Origin: JANQGG01 sp964642175
Lineage (GTDB): Bacteria > Bacteroidota > Chlorobiia > Chlorobiales > Chloroherpetonaceae
DNA: 64,000 bases
Assembly (NCBI GenBank): GCA_964642175.1
Contig: CAZXOK010000009.1
Location: 53,651 to 117,650 of the forward strand
Direction: 5' to 3'
Shown: positions 8,952-19,516 of the stretch, in pieces
How positions within the stretch are numbered: position 1 is the first letter of the stretch
Layout of the letters: each line of letters begins with the position of its first letter
Translations under genes and position numbers: made by a program
The notes under the pieces: model-generated
Database searches by the model: none
Seen by the model: only the letters and a program-made list of their open reading frames with translations
What the model was told of the DNA's origin: nothing

Positions 8952-11900
8952 CAGTAATAATTCTCCCTGTTTTCCCGCTGCACAATAGCCAGTTTTAAAA
9001 TCTTATTTCCAACCGGTGTTTCGATATGAACCAGGTACATGCCGCTGGCTACCGGCACGCCTTTAGCATTATTCAGGTTCCAGTCCTCCAGACTGCTCAG
9101 GTTTTGGTTTTTGCGCCTGATCTCGCGAACTAGATCACCCTGAAGCGAAAAAACCCGAATGGTGCAGGTTGGCGGCAAATTCGTAAAGGTAACTACGGTT
9201 TGTCTTGAGTTTTGCTCACGCTCACTCCGGCCAAAATATGGGTTTGGAAACACCCCGATCTCAGAAAGTTGCGATTTGGCAATATCCGGGCCTGTTTCAA
9301 TCGCCTTTACTTCAAACGCATAAACGGTCGACGGACTTAACTTGTAGTTGGGTGTGATGAGCAATCGATCACCTTCTGAGAAACGCCTTGGCTTGCTCCC
9401 TGACCCGGTTTCAGCGCGGATCCAGAGCATATACTGGATATCCAGTTTGTCCTGGTCGCGGGCAAACAGGCGCGGTGTTTTCAAAACCTGATCGGTAAAC
9501 CGATACGTGGCGTTGGTTGTATCCGGCGACTGGGGGTTGTAAGTGCTTGCGGTGATACACAGCAATTCCTGTCCGCCCGAAAGGCTGGCAGTGGGATTCC
9601 ATAAACCATCTATCGAGCCGCCGCTGGCTATTGGATCGTTTCGTTCGGTAAAGAGCACCTGCAACTGGCGCAAGCGCTCCCCGGTATTCGGATCAAGCTC
9701 AAAGGCCTGCAATGGCACTTTGGCCATTGGCAGGGCAAGCTGGAATGGCCCCTCGGGACTTTTCTTGAACTTTTGCTCCAGTACCCCCCCGGTGGTATCA
9801 ATAAAAGTGGCATAAGCCGGCTCGTAGATCATCTTGCTCAGTGGCTCCGAAGCATCCAGGTTGCCGGGATTGATGTTCAGAACATAGCGATACGCATATT
9901 GCTGTTTCTGTGGATTTTGGGTAAAGATGATCTCGACAGGCTTTAAATCTTCAGGCTCAGTGCTGCTTCCCGGCAAACTACCGGTAAAGAGGTTTTTGGT
10001 AGGATACCACACCGCGCCGCTGGCACTCTCGTTGCCCATCCGTTGGGACTGGATGGTTAAGACGTTATTGCTGGGATTAACAGGTGAAAAACCGCTGGCT
10101 TTAGGCTGAAAAAATCGATTGGCCGCCGGGTGATAGTTTAACGCAAACGGTGCGCCCTGGGCATCGCGCCGCGTACCCAAGTCTGATGCACTCACCGAAA
10201 TTGTCATCCCGTAAAAAGATTCAGGTACCACGGAAGAAGCCGAAGCTGGGTATACCTGAAGTGAATCCATCGGCTCAGACAAGGCATTTAAGGCCACCTG
10301 GTTGATGTCCAGATCAAATAACTGCCAGAACGCTGCCGCCTCGTCCAGCACTTTAACTTCGTACCTGCCGGCCTTTAAATTCAAGGGATCAGTTACCTGG
10401 ATTCGAACATTATTATCCCCCCCAAACTTGTAGCGATTGGTTTCTATCTGCTGATGCGGCGCATAGGGCAGCTGTGTGCCGGCAACAGGTTTTTGTGGCG
10501 TTGCAACCACAGGCAGTGCAAGACTCTCCAGGTAGGCCGGTGCAGTTCGGGGATCAGGATGATCCGGATAAGGTGATTTAGCCAGTTGATACGGATTGAC
10601 ATAGTAAGCCGACACCCCAAAATAATACCGGGTACCATTTCTTAATGATTCATTATTGAGCTGATCGGTTTGAACAACCATACTGCGCTGCACTCCACTA
10701 TCCGAGCCTTTAATCACTGTGGCCACTACATCCTGCAACTCACCATTGATCTCTGCCCTGGTTTCTGACACGATCTCCAAAATGCCATCTTCCTTATCCC
10801 AGACGGCAATGGGCTCAAAGCTGCCCTGGCGGCCATCAGCACCGCTATATTGATAGACCACATAGCCCTGAAATTCATAGCGATCGTTTGGTGCCTGGCT
10901 GCCGGGCCGATCCTGAATTAATGACTCCAGGTCAATGCTGTACGCCGGGCTTTCCGGGTCGCTGTCCAGCCAATCCAGTACCAGGGCTTTATTGAGCCGG
11001 GAAATTCGCAAATTCGGAGCCGGAGCCGATGGGAGTTGAAAACCCGAATCAAATACCTCCTGGGCGATCCGATCGATCTCTTTGAGCCGGGTAACCGAGT
11101 TGAGATTGGAATTACCTTGCGCCACTATCACAGCGCAATACACCACCTGGGTTTCGCCCGGTGCCATATCAAACGGGCCTGCACTCAGCACCTGGCGTTT
11201 ATCGTTTTTTTCTGAAGTTGGTTCCACATAAACCGACGCAGGTTCGGTTTCGGGATCTCCGGGGTACATAAACTTAGACCCGGTCACCATCCCGGGCAAC
11301 GGGTTGCCTAAACGATCCAAACCCCGAAAATAATTATACACTTCTCCGGGCCGGCCGGATTGGGGATCGGCATCCGGGGCATCTACCGTGTTGTTAAACC
11401 GCACAAATCCGGTTGCCTGAAGCGTATCGTTTGAAAGGCCATCGGGCACAATCGGTCCCTGAAAAAAATCTATCCCAACTGCCGGCGGCGCCGAGCCATA
11501 CACCTGATCGGTGTTGGAAGCATTATACGTAAAACCCAGGCCGAGGATTGTATCGCACCCGACCAGGTCGTCTGAAAGCTCACCGACATCATGGTCGCTA
11601 AACAGCCCGAAGTATGCGTTTTTCCATAATCCTTTATCTGGATCAGTGGGATCGGGCAGATGTTTATTGGTGATTTCAAACTTAAAAAACACAACCTGGC
11701 CGAGCGGCCCGGATTGCCGGAATGCAAAGGCTGTTTGGCGAATTTCGCAACCCATGGGACTGGTGCTGAATATCCGGCCATCCTGCCTGAGATCGTTATA
11801 GACACACCATACGGTCTGATCACCCAGTATTTTTGGGATGCGATTCCCGGAGTTGTCTAACTTTGGAACAAGCTGGCCAAATGCGTCCAGACTGTCACCA

Positions 11901-12436
11901 CCACTTGCCTTTTGAAGCACCTCATAAGGAGCACCATCCTCAAACGGCCAGTCGCGGTAATCGGGGTTTGAATTGGCATTATCGCCACGCTGGATTCTGT
12001 AGAGCCGGTAGCGGTTTAAGTTTGGATTGTCGGGCGATAAGGAACTGTCGGGATTTTGGATGATCTTGCCCGGGATGAATTCCGAGCCATCAATAATATT
12101 TCTAACGGCTGCAGTTCTGATATCACTGCTATCTCCGGCAAACTGGCAACTGAGCCAGGGTGCCATTAAAAACGCCATGTTTTTGCCGGAATTGATCGGC
12201 CACTCCAATCCAGGGCCGGTGGTTGAGGATTGAAACAGCACGCCCTGGTTGCTGAGCCAGGCCCGAACCTGGTTGATATCCATCGCCGGCAAGCGCTCTG
12301 TTCGTTGAGCACTCTTCCCTGATCCCTGTTTTTCAGGAACGGGCCTGGCTATAAGCCGATAGGGGTGGTTTAATGCCCAAATCAGCATGAGCAACAAAAT
12401 CCTACCCAAGATATATGGTGAGTTGTTTTGGTTCAT
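8951..12436 (-). CDS. Large secreted protein with C-terminal T9SS-type sorting domain
   Basis: A 1161-residue protein with a hydrophobic N-terminal signal (around residues 10-30). Near residue 50 is a QVRAWLSNQGVLFQSS segment followed by GLEWPINSGKNMAFL, a pattern I associate with large uncharacterised secreted proteins of FCB bacteria. A fibronectin-like region sits in the middle (LVLDWLDSDPESPAYSIDLE). The C-terminal 95 residues begin GVFPNPYFGRSE and include TIRVFSLQGDLVREI and GVPVASGMYLVHIETPVG, a FlgD/T9SS type A-like beta domain. It is probably exported to the cell surface. It starts 5 bases after the TonB receptor stop and is coupled to the PorV-like gene. Function unknown. Confidence 0.85.
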   Translation of the reverse strand: MNQNNSPYILGRILLLMLIWALNHPYRLIARPVPEKQGSGKSAQRTERLPAMDINQVRAWLSNQGVLFQSSTTGPGLEWPINSGKNMAFLMAPWLSCQFAGDSSDIRTAAVRNIIDGSEFIPGKIIQNPDSSLSPDNPNLNRYRLYRIQRGDNANSNPDYRDWPFEDGAPYEVLQKASGGDSLDAFGQLVPKLDNSGNRIPKILGDQTVWCVYNDLRQDGRIFSTSPMGCEIRQTAFAFRQSGPLGQVVFFKFEITNKHLPDPTDPDKGLWKNAYFGLFSDHDVGELSDDLVGCDTILGLGFTYNASNTDQVYGSAPPAVGIDFFQGPIVPDGLSNDTLQATGFVRFNNTVDAPDADPQSGRPGEVYNYFRGLDRLGNPLPGMVTGSKFMYPGDPETEPASVYVEPTSEKNDKRQVLSAGPFDMAPGETQVVYCAVIVAQGNSNLNSVTRLKEIDRIAQEVFDSGFQLPSAPAPNLRISRLNKALVLDWLDSDPESPAYSIDLESLIQDRPGSQAPNDRYEFQGYVVYQYSGADGRQGSFEPIAVWDKEDGILEIVSETRAEINGELQDVVATVIKGSDSGVQRSMVVQTDQLNNESLRNGTRYYFGVSAYYVNPYQLAKSPYPDHPDPRTAPAYLESLALPVVATPQKPVAGTQLPYAPHQQIETNRYKFGGDNNVRIQVTDPLNLKAGRYEVKVLDEAAAFWQLFDLDINQVALNALSEPMDSLQVYPASASSVVPESFYGMTISVSASDLGTRRDAQGAPFALNYHPAANRFFQPKASGFSPVNPSNNVLTIQSQRMGNESASGAVWYPTKNLFTGSLPGSSTEPEDLKPVEIIFTQNPQKQQYAYRYVLNINPGNLDASEPLSKMIYEPAYATFIDTTGGVLEQKFKKSPEGPFQLALPMAKVPLQAFELDPNTGERLRQLQVLFTERNDPIASGGSIDGLWNPTASLSGGQELLCITASTYNPQSPDTTNATYRFTDQVLKTPRLFARDQDKLDIQYMLWIRAETGSGSKPRRFSEGDRLLITPNYKLSPSTVYAFEVKAIETGPDIAKSQLSEIGVFPNPYFGRSEREQNSRQTVVTFTNLPPTCTIRVFSLQGDLVREIRRKNQNLSSLEDWNLNNAKGVPVASGMYLVHIETPVGNKILKLAIVQRENRENYY

Positions 12437-12441
12437 TGCTG

Positions 12442-15315
12442 TTAAAACGATACGCTTACCCCCAGTTTAAATTGACGTGCCTGGCCAAACTGAAACGCGG
12501 CCCGTTCCTGTTCCTGGTAGTGGCGGCGATAAGCCGTGGCTATGTTATGGCGCTCAGCCAGTTGAAGCTGGGGATCAGTAATTTGTTCAACCAGGGTGTT
12601 GATCCGCTCATTAAAGCCCTCTGTATCTGAAAATCCGGCCCTACCCGCCCGGCCAGTCGTCTCATAGACCTGTTCTTCAATTTTAAAGTTGAGCACATTG
12701 ATACCAATGATATAAAATTTCAGGTCAAGTTTTTCAGCCAATTTTAAAGTCTTGGTTAATTTAAAATCCACCTGATGGCTCCATGGCCCGGTCTCGGAAT
12801 TTTTTGGCCCCAATGCAACGAGTTCAGGGGTGCTCAGATCGGTAACCGGATCGTAAGTAAGCGCCCTTGGCGTATAAACGGCCCCGCTCCTGGTCAGGAA
12901 TTGCACATTCAGGTTCAGATTGCACTGAAGCCGGAAATTAACATTTAACGAAAAAACATGGCGGCGATCAAAATCCAGGGGATGAACGGTATTGGGCACC
13001 ACTTCAGAAATACCCAACTGGCCTATATCGGCTGAATATCGTCGGAAAAACTCAAAAAGGTCGTCGGGTGTGGTATTGGTCCCCGACGCAAATTGCAGGG
13101 TATAACTTCCCCTGAGACTCAGCCAGGGCTCAGGCATGGCTTCAAAAGAAAGTTCGGTGCCTTTTATGGTGCCAAAATCCGCATTACCGTAAATATATCT
13201 TGCCGGCAGGCTGCCTTTCTCCGATGGATCCAAAACAACGGTCTGTATTAAATCGCGGGTTTGCTTGTAAAAAAGGGTTAGGTCAACCCAAAACCAGTCT
13301 TTGGGCCTGACTTGGGCACCCAGCTCATAAGTGGTCGTTTTTTCTGGCTTAAGATTGGGGTTCGGGGCTGAAACAAGTCTTAATCCTCGCCCGCCCTGCA
13401 TGTAACGCCTGAGCAAGGCTTCGCCGGCCATCATTAGTCTGAGTGGAGGCATCTGGGCATATCGGCCGGCATGAGCATGAAAAAACAACCTCTCCGAAGT
13501 GGCAAACCTGAAAGAGAGCCGCGGTTGAATGGTGACTCGCGAGACACTGTTGGTGTAATCCAATTCTGTAGAGCCCTCAACAAAGGGGTCTTTAAGATTC
13601 CTGATGGCACGTGTATTTGGATTGAAATAATCCAGCCTCACTCCGGCGCTCAAGCCAATGTTATTTTTTTGAAGATGATCCTGAACATAAAAACCCGCCA
13701 TAATCGGATTGCGGGTCTGGTCGGTTTTTGGATTGAACCAGTCGGGGTTTTTATCGAGAAACGTTTGTAAGGCATGACTCTCAATATCGGCGGGTGAAAA
13801 CCCAATCAGGTTCAGCGTGGGATCATTCTCGGGAAGGAGTTCAGGCTGAAATTCTGCGATTTTTAAAGCATACCGGCGTACGAAACCACCGATCTGAAAC
13901 TCGTGATCCTTCCAGAATGAATCCAAATCCAGACGCCCTTCCAGGCTGGTGAGCTCTTCCCGCCAGTAAGAGTTGTAAGGATTGCCGGGTAAATTAACCA
14001 AGCCAAAGGCATCGCTGCCAATTGAAGCATTCTGGCGATAGCTTTGAAAATCGCGCCAGAATCGTTTGTCACCTTCTTCGCGCTGCTCATGGCCGAAACT
14101 GGCCTGTGCCCTGATGAGGACATTGTTAAGCAAAAAGGAATTTAATCTTAGATAGATTTTATCCACACCGGTTTGGTGCCTGCCGGAATTTGCAGCACTG
14201 TTTTCATTTACAACATCATAGCCCAGTATATCACCTTCCGGGTTTCGCCGATAAACTGTATGCTCAGAGTAAGCTCGTTTTGAAGAATAAATATCATTAG
14301 CGCCTCTGTGATGAAGCCAACCGGCGGTGGTGGTTATACTGGTTGAGGGTTTATAGACCAGTTTCAGAAAGGACTGCCATTGATTGAACCCTGCTCCGTC
14401 GCGGCCAGAGAATCCAAATGCCGGGCTGGCATCTCGGGCTTTTTCAATAGTGAGGCAACTTAAAAAGCTCAGGGAATTCAGCTCGGGATGAAACGGGCCG
14501 GAGAATACGGATGAAAATTTCTGGTACCCATAATCGTGCAGGACTGCATCTGAGTAGGTCGAAATGGACGCTTCATAACGATCTCTATCCGGAACCCTGG
14601 TCAAGAAATGCAACACTCCCGACAAGGTATGGCCATAGCGGGCATTAAACCCGGATTTTAAGGCGATATGCTCCATCCACTGTGCATCAAATCCAAAGGG
14701 TTGGCTGTAGTCGAGGGGGCTGTTTTGGATCATACCATCAAAAAATACAGCCGTCTCACCCAGCCGCCCACCTCGCACGTAAAACAATTCAGGCTGACGA
14801 GGATTCGGGATCACCCCCGAATTTAAACCGACAATTGTGGCTGCATCTTCATAAGGTAATTCTGAAATTCGGGCTTTGGTTATCACGGACGTCTTCTCCA
14901 TGCGCGAAGACATAGGCGAGCGAAGCGTTCCGGTAATCACCACCTCCCTGGCAAAAGCACGCAGGGGATTTAAACTGAAATTACCCGATAACATTTCATT
15001 GGGTAAGAGGAGTAACCGGGGATTTTGATACGTCTGGAAACCATCTTTCGTGATCTCCAGCCGATATAGACCCGAAGGCATGCTGAGAAATCTAAACCGG
15101 CCTAGCGAGTCGGTTAAAGTTTCAGAACGGGTTGGGCCGGAAATCCTGACACGGGCATTTGGAATGGGTGTTTTTAAAAGGCTATCGACCACCGAGCCTT
15201 TAATTCGCCCGGTGGTCTGGGAAAACGCATGCTCCGGCATCCACGAGCATAAAAGGCTAAAGACGATCCCGAGTAATAAAAAACGGCCTATTGGCTTACT
15301 GGGTTTTAACCTCAT
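12442..15315 (-). CDS. TonB-dependent outer-membrane receptor with carboxypeptidase-regulatory-like domain
   Basis: A 957-residue outer-membrane receptor. After a signal peptide (ending near HAFSQ, residue 33) comes a carboxypeptidase-regulatory-like beta domain (about 36-115, GRIKGSVVDSLLKTPIPNARV). The plug domain follows (about 125-240), with VITGTLRSPMSSRMEKTSVI, VPNPR-type sequence (VIPNPRQPELFYVRGG) and GFNARYGHTLSGVLHF. A long 22-stranded-type barrel with a C-terminal aromatic end (KLGVSVSF) completes it. Such receptors move ligands with energy from TonB-ExbBD. It is transcribed with a secreted sialidase-like protein upstream and a large surface protein plus PorV-like barrel downstream. 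Ligand unknown; the arrangement resembles nutrient-capture operons but has no SusD. Confidence 0.92.
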   Translation of the reverse strand: MRLKPSKPIGRFLLLGIVFSLLCSWMPEHAFSQTTGRIKGSVVDSLLKTPIPNARVRISGPTRSETLTDSLGRFRFLSMPSGLYRLEITKDGFQTYQNPRLLLLPNEMLSGNFSLNPLRAFAREVVITGTLRSPMSSRMEKTSVITKARISELPYEDAATIVGLNSGVIPNPRQPELFYVRGGRLGETAVFFDGMIQNSPLDYSQPFGFDAQWMEHIALKSGFNARYGHTLSGVLHFLTRVPDRDRYEASISTYSDAVLHDYGYQKFSSVFSGPFHPELNSLSFLSCLTIEKARDASPAFGFSGRDGAGFNQWQSFLKLVYKPSTSITTTAGWLHHRGANDIYSSKRAYSEHTVYRRNPEGDILGYDVVNENSAANSGRHQTGVDKIYLRLNSFLLNNVLIRAQASFGHEQREEGDKRFWRDFQSYRQNASIGSDAFGLVNLPGNPYNSYWREELTSLEGRLDLDSFWKDHEFQIGGFVRRYALKIAEFQPELLPENDPTLNLIGFSPADIESHALQTFLDKNPDWFNPKTDQTRNPIMAGFYVQDHLQKNNIGLSAGVRLDYFNPNTRAIRNLKDPFVEGSTELDYTNSVSRVTIQPRLSFRFATSERLFFHAHAGRYAQMPPLRLMMAGEALLRRYMQGGRGLRLVSAPNPNLKPEKTTTYELGAQVRPKDWFWVDLTLFYKQTRDLIQTVVLDPSEKGSLPARYIYGNADFGTIKGTELSFEAMPEPWLSLRGSYTLQFASGTNTTPDDLFEFFRRYSADIGQLGISEVVPNTVHPLDFDRRHVFSLNVNFRLQCNLNLNVQFLTRSGAVYTPRALTYDPVTDLSTPELVALGPKNSETGPWSHQVDFKLTKTLKLAEKLDLKFYIIGINVLNFKIEEQVYETTGRAGRAGFSDTEGFNERINTLVEQITDPQLQLAERHNIATAYRRHYQEQERAAFQFGQARQFKLGVSVSF

Positions 15316-15348
15316 AAATTGCCAGAGAATTAACAGAAGAAACAGGCG

Positions 15349-17154
15349 CTATTTCACCAGCATCATCTTCCGGAGTTTTGCAGCAAAGCCATCACTGCTC
15401 AATTTCATAAAATAAACACCGCTGGAAAGATCGGTACCATTAAACACAACCTGGTATGATCCCCGTTGCTGACGCTCAGAAACCAATGTTTGAATGCGCC
15501 TGCCAAGAACATCATAGACTTCCAGGCTTACAAATCCGGCTTGTTTTAACGTGTAGCTTATGGTTGTGGATGGATTGAACGGATTGGGATAATTTTGTGC
15601 CAGTTCAAACGATTCGGCTTTCGGGCTTTTTCGGATCACTACCCCACTGGTTTCAGAGATCCTGGCAAAAACGAGTTTGGCTTCAGTTGCTGCTACACCA
15701 TCGCGAATACCCGAACCGGGTACTGAGTCTTCCTGGTAGACCACATAAACACGGCCATAAGGATTAAGTTTTGCTACAGACGGGTAACGAAAGTCTTTGT
15801 TTGAATCGGCCTCAAGGATAACAGGCGCCGACCAGGTAGCGCCACCATCGTTGGACGTGCTGTAACAAACCGTAAAATAGTTAAAACCATCTTTGGATTT
15901 ATTTGGCCGGGCTGCCTGGAACACGCAGTGCAATGTGCCGGATGTATCCGTTCCAATCGAAGGATAACCCATAGGAAATGTATTTGTTTGCGGTTTGCCG
16001 TTGTTAGGCATATTCTCTCCGGTCCAATCCCCTCCGAACAGGTTTTGCATATCACTGATGGTAGCTATCTCGGAAAAACCGCCGGATTGTGACCAATGCC
16101 ATATACCGGTAGCGGAAGTATCCAATTGCCATCCAACCTCTGGAATAAAATATGGTTCAGTTGAAGAAAAGACCAGGCTGAGTTCATTCTTGGCATACAC
16201 ACCGTCGCACCCAACATACGTGCCAATGGTATCGCCATTTACTTTCGTTGGATAAGGCGTAACCTTTGTAAAATCCGGAAATGTTTTACCCGAGTCCGAT
16301 GATTCAGAATAGCTTAAAGTCAGATCGTTAATGGCATCGATGTGATACATGGCCACTTTTTGTCTGTCTTGCGACTGGGCCATACCATAAAAGCCAAAGC
16401 CTCTCATATCGGATTGGTCGGTATATTTTAATGGCCCCTGGAATGAACCAAATGTATTGTTTTTGGGATCGTACGTGGTTAAATACGATTTGTATCGAGA
16501 AATCTCATTGTTTGCAGTGTCGTTCTCTGTCACCATCACCCATGCTTTTGAGCCATCACTACTGGCTAAAATTTTAGGCCAAACTGGATTGCTGACATTC
16601 TGGGTTGTATCCGTATCTAAATTGCTGAAATCGCCAAACCCCGGCGTACCTTCTTTATAGAGCATGCTTAATATGTCATCACCCTCATTAACATGGCCAA
16701 CAATTAAGGGCTGGCCACCGCCATTGCCATCTGGAAGATACGTGATGGCCGGGAAGGCTGGTTTTATGGCGCCGGGATCTAAAGGTGCGATTTTTGAGAT
16801 CCAGGTCTGACCGGCATCATTGCTGTAAGTGTAAGCAATGTTACGTGAGCCTATAGGATCGAGTTGATTATCAGAATAATTATAGACGATATAGATCTGG
16901 TTGGTGTTTTCAGGATTAACCGCTATGTAATGTGCCGATGAACCAATGATCTGAAAATCGTAATACCCGGATAAACCGGTTGAATTTCCTGCATCAATAA
17001 CTAAAGCACTTGGTTGTGTGATGTTGAAATCGGGTTGATTTTGCGCTTTAACCCACTGGCTGGTTACCATCAGTAACAACGCACAGCAGATTGAAATAAA
17101 TTTCAAGAATGTAAAACCTGGCTTATGGGTTGAGGTTTGTACAAATTCCGACAT
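15349..17154 (-). CDS. Secreted BNR/sialidase-fold-like protein with T9SS type A sorting domain
   Basis: A 601-residue protein with an N-terminal signal (hydrophobic stretch about 16-35, ending WVKAQ). The body shows repeated SxDxGxTW/F-like Asp-box elements (YSNDAGQTWIS, ESSDSGKTFPD, STSNDGGATWSAP), typical of BNR-repeat beta-propellers. The C-terminus has the classical sorting domain: AQNYPNPFNPSTTISYTL, then VSLEVYDVLGRRIQTLV and DLSSGVYFMKL, ending in basic LRKMMLVK. It is therefore predicted to be exported by T9SS. Asp boxes are found in sialidases and many non-enzymatic propellers; no catalytic Arg triad can be assigned here. It heads the four-gene operon ending at the PorV-like gene. 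Confidence 0.87.
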   Translation of the reverse strand: MSEFVQTSTHKPGFTFLKFISICCALLLMVTSQWVKAQNQPDFNITQPSALVIDAGNSTGLSGYYDFQIIGSSAHYIAVNPENTNQIYIVYNYSDNQLDPIGSRNIAYTYSNDAGQTWISKIAPLDPGAIKPAFPAITYLPDGNGGGQPLIVGHVNEGDDILSMLYKEGTPGFGDFSNLDTDTTQNVSNPVWPKILASSDGSKAWVMVTENDTANNEISRYKSYLTTYDPKNNTFGSFQGPLKYTDQSDMRGFGFYGMAQSQDRQKVAMYHIDAINDLTLSYSESSDSGKTFPDFTKVTPYPTKVNGDTIGTYVGCDGVYAKNELSLVFSSTEPYFIPEVGWQLDTSATGIWHWSQSGGFSEIATISDMQNLFGGDWTGENMPNNGKPQTNTFPMGYPSIGTDTSGTLHCVFQAARPNKSKDGFNYFTVCYSTSNDGGATWSAPVILEADSNKDFRYPSVAKLNPYGRVYVVYQEDSVPGSGIRDGVAATEAKLVFARISETSGVVIRKSPKAESFELAQNYPNPFNPSTTISYTLKQAGFVSLEVYDVLGRRIQTLVSERQQRGSYQVVFNGTDLSSGVYFMKLSSDGFAAKLRKMMLVK

Positions 17155-17305
17155 AATTGGTATGGTTTATTTGCTTATCTAAAGAACTTCATCACAGAAA
17201 AAATGCATCTTAAGACTAAAATATTTATATTGGCGGATGTTTCATAATACAGAATGCGTTTGGCATTTAAAAACTACATATCATATTAAAGAAAGGTTTT
17301 AGAAA

Positions 17306-19489
17306 ATGGTCTTCACCAAAGAAATTGACCTGGGACAAGGAAAAGTTTTAAAAATCGAAACCGGCCGAATGGCCAAACAAGCCGATGGTGCTGCTGTTGT
17401 AACTCTAGAGGAAACAATGGTTCTGGCCACGGTGGTCTCCCGAAAAGATGCACCTGCACCGGGGCAGGATTTTTTCCCGCTTCTAGTAGAATATAGAGAA
17501 AAATACTCGGCTGCCGGTAAGTTTCCGGGCGGCTTTATCAAACGCGAAGGCCGGCCTTCTGATAAAGAAATCTTAAGTGCCCGCCTCATCGACCGGGCAC
17601 TTCGACCACTCTTCCCTAATGGATACTATCACGATACTCAAATTATAATCTCTGTTATCTCTTCCGATCAGCTCAATGATGCTGATGTGTTGGGCGGTAT
17701 TGCCGCTTCGGCCGCACTGATGGTTTCGGATGTGCCATTCCATGAGCCGATGTCGGAAGTGCGCGTCGGCCGTATCAATAGCGAGTTTTTGATCAACCCT
17801 CACGTAGAAGAACTGGAAGAAAGCGATATTGATATCAGTATTGGTGGTACGCCGAACACCATTTGCATGCTTGAGGGCGAAATGAAAGAGATCTCGGAAA
17901 ATGAAATGGTTGAAGCCATTAAATTTGGTCACGATTTCATCAAAAAAATCTGCTCGGCTCAAATTGAACTCAGAGAAGAAGCCGGTAAAGAAAAACGCGA
18001 GTTTGTGCCACCTTCATTGCCCGAAGATTTGCAATCACAGATTAAGGAGGCGTGTGAAACACATCTAAAATCTTTGGCTTACGAACCGCTGGCCAAGGAA
18101 GAGCGCGCCGAAAAAACGTCTGAGATCTATACCCAAACTACCGAGTCGTTGATCGCTAAATTCAAAGAAGAGATCACCGAGGAAATGGTGGCGGCTGATC
18201 CTGAAAAAGCCAAATATCTCAACGAGAAGCTCATTAAAGATTATATCCACGATATCGAGAAAGCTGTTATGCGCCGTATGATCCTTGATGATGCCAAACG
18301 TCTGGATGGACGGGCATTGGATGAAGTTCGTCCGATCAGCATCGATTTGGGACTGATCCCACGCGCTCATGGTTCGGCGCTCTTTACCCGCGGGGAAACC
18401 CAGGCACTGGTAACTTTAACACTTGGCACCAAAAAAGATGTTCAGCTTACCGATACCTTGTTTGAAGATGCCGATAAACGCTTTATGCTCCATTACAACT
18501 TCCCGCCGTTTTCAGTGGGTGAAACCGGACGCGTGGGCGGGGTAAGCCGCCGCGAAGTTGGCCACGGTAACCTGGCAGAACGCGCCATTAAAATGGTCAC
18601 ACCCGGCGAAAATGAATTTCCTTATACCATCCGCGTTGTATCCGACATTCTGGAATCCAACGGATCATCTTCCATGGCTTCGGTATGTGGTGGATCCCTG
18701 GCTGCGATGGATGGCGGTGTTCCTCTCAAAAGCCCCGTTGCCGGCATTGCCATGGGTCTGATTAAAGAAGGCTCTGAGTTTGCCGTGCTTTCTGATATCC
18801 TTGGCGATGAAGATCACCTTGGTGACATGGACTTTAAAGTGGCCGGAACCAAAGATGGCATTACCGCCTGCCAGATGGATATCAAAATTGATGGCCTGGA
18901 TTATAGTATCCTGGAAAAAGCCCTGGTGCAAGCCCGTCAGGGTCGTTTCCATATTTTGGGCATTATGGATAGAGCCATCAGCGAGCCACGCACCGACCTG
19001 GCCAAGTATGCACCTCGCCTGACCACCATTCAGATCCCACCGGATGCTATCGGTGCGGTTATTGGTAAAGGCGGCGAAACCATACGCACCTTAACGGCCG
19101 AAACCGGTACCGAAATAGATATTTCCGACGATGGCACGGTTACCATCGCATCTACCACCTCTGAAGGCAGTGCAGCGGCTGTGAATGCCATTAATCTGCT
19201 GGTCTCAGATCCAGAAGTCAATATGGTGTATAACGGAAAAGTAAAAGAAGTACGCGATGAGCTTGGTGCTATTGTGGAGTTCATACCGAATCATACCGGG
19301 TTGTTGCACATCTCGGAAATCTCGCACGAGCGTGGCATTAAACCCAGTTCAATGCTGAAGGTTGGCCAGAAGGTTGATGTAAAACTCATTCGTATCTCCA
19401 AAGATCCGAAAGACCCGCGCCGTCAGCGCTATTCGCTTTCCATTAAAGCACTTCAGGAAAACAAAAAACCTGAAAACGCCGAAAGCTAA
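17306..19489 (+). CDS. pnp: Polyribonucleotide nucleotidyltransferase (PNPase)
   Basis: A 727-residue, full-length PNPase, the phosphorolytic 3'-5' exoribonuclease. In order: first RNase PH domain (starts DLGQGKVLKIETGRMAKQADG), the helical middle domain, second RNase PH domain with SIDLGLIPRAHGSALFTRGETQ and the active-site stretch GDMDFKVAGTKDGITACQMD, a KH domain (IGAVIGKGGETIRTL, about 573-587) and an S1 domain ending in SLSIKAL. An AGAAAGG site at 17291-17297 lies 8 bases before the ATG. Unusually for bacteria, rpsO is not immediately upstream; the gene stands alone with its own terminator. Confidence 0.97.
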   Translation: MVFTKEIDLGQGKVLKIETGRMAKQADGAAVVTLEETMVLATVVSRKDAPAPGQDFFPLLVEYREKYSAAGKFPGGFIKREGRPSDKEILSARLIDRALRPLFPNGYYHDTQIIISVISSDQLNDADVLGGIAASAALMVSDVPFHEPMSEVRVGRINSEFLINPHVEELEESDIDISIGGTPNTICMLEGEMKEISENEMVEAIKFGHDFIKKICSAQIELREEAGKEKREFVPPSLPEDLQSQIKEACETHLKSLAYEPLAKEERAEKTSEIYTQTTESLIAKFKEEITEEMVAADPEKAKYLNEKLIKDYIHDIEKAVMRRMILDDAKRLDGRALDEVRPISIDLGLIPRAHGSALFTRGETQALVTLTLGTKKDVQLTDTLFEDADKRFMLHYNFPPFSVGETGRVGGVSRREVGHGNLAERAIKMVTPGENEFPYTIRVVSDILESNGSSSMASVCGGSLAAMDGGVPLKSPVAGIAMGLIKEGSEFAVLSDILGDEDHLGDMDFKVAGTKDGITACQMDIKIDGLDYSILEKALVQARQGRFHILGIMDRAISEPRTDLAKYAPRLTTIQIPPDAIGAVIGKGGETIRTLTAETGTEIDISDDGTVTIASTTSEGSAAAVNAINLLVSDPEVNMVYNGKVKEVRDELGAIVEFIPNHTGLLHISEISHERGIKPSSMLKVGQKVDVKLIRISKDPKDPRRQRYSLSIKALQENKKPENAES

Positions 19490-19516
19490 ATATATCTTCC
19501 TTTTTAAATGATAAGC

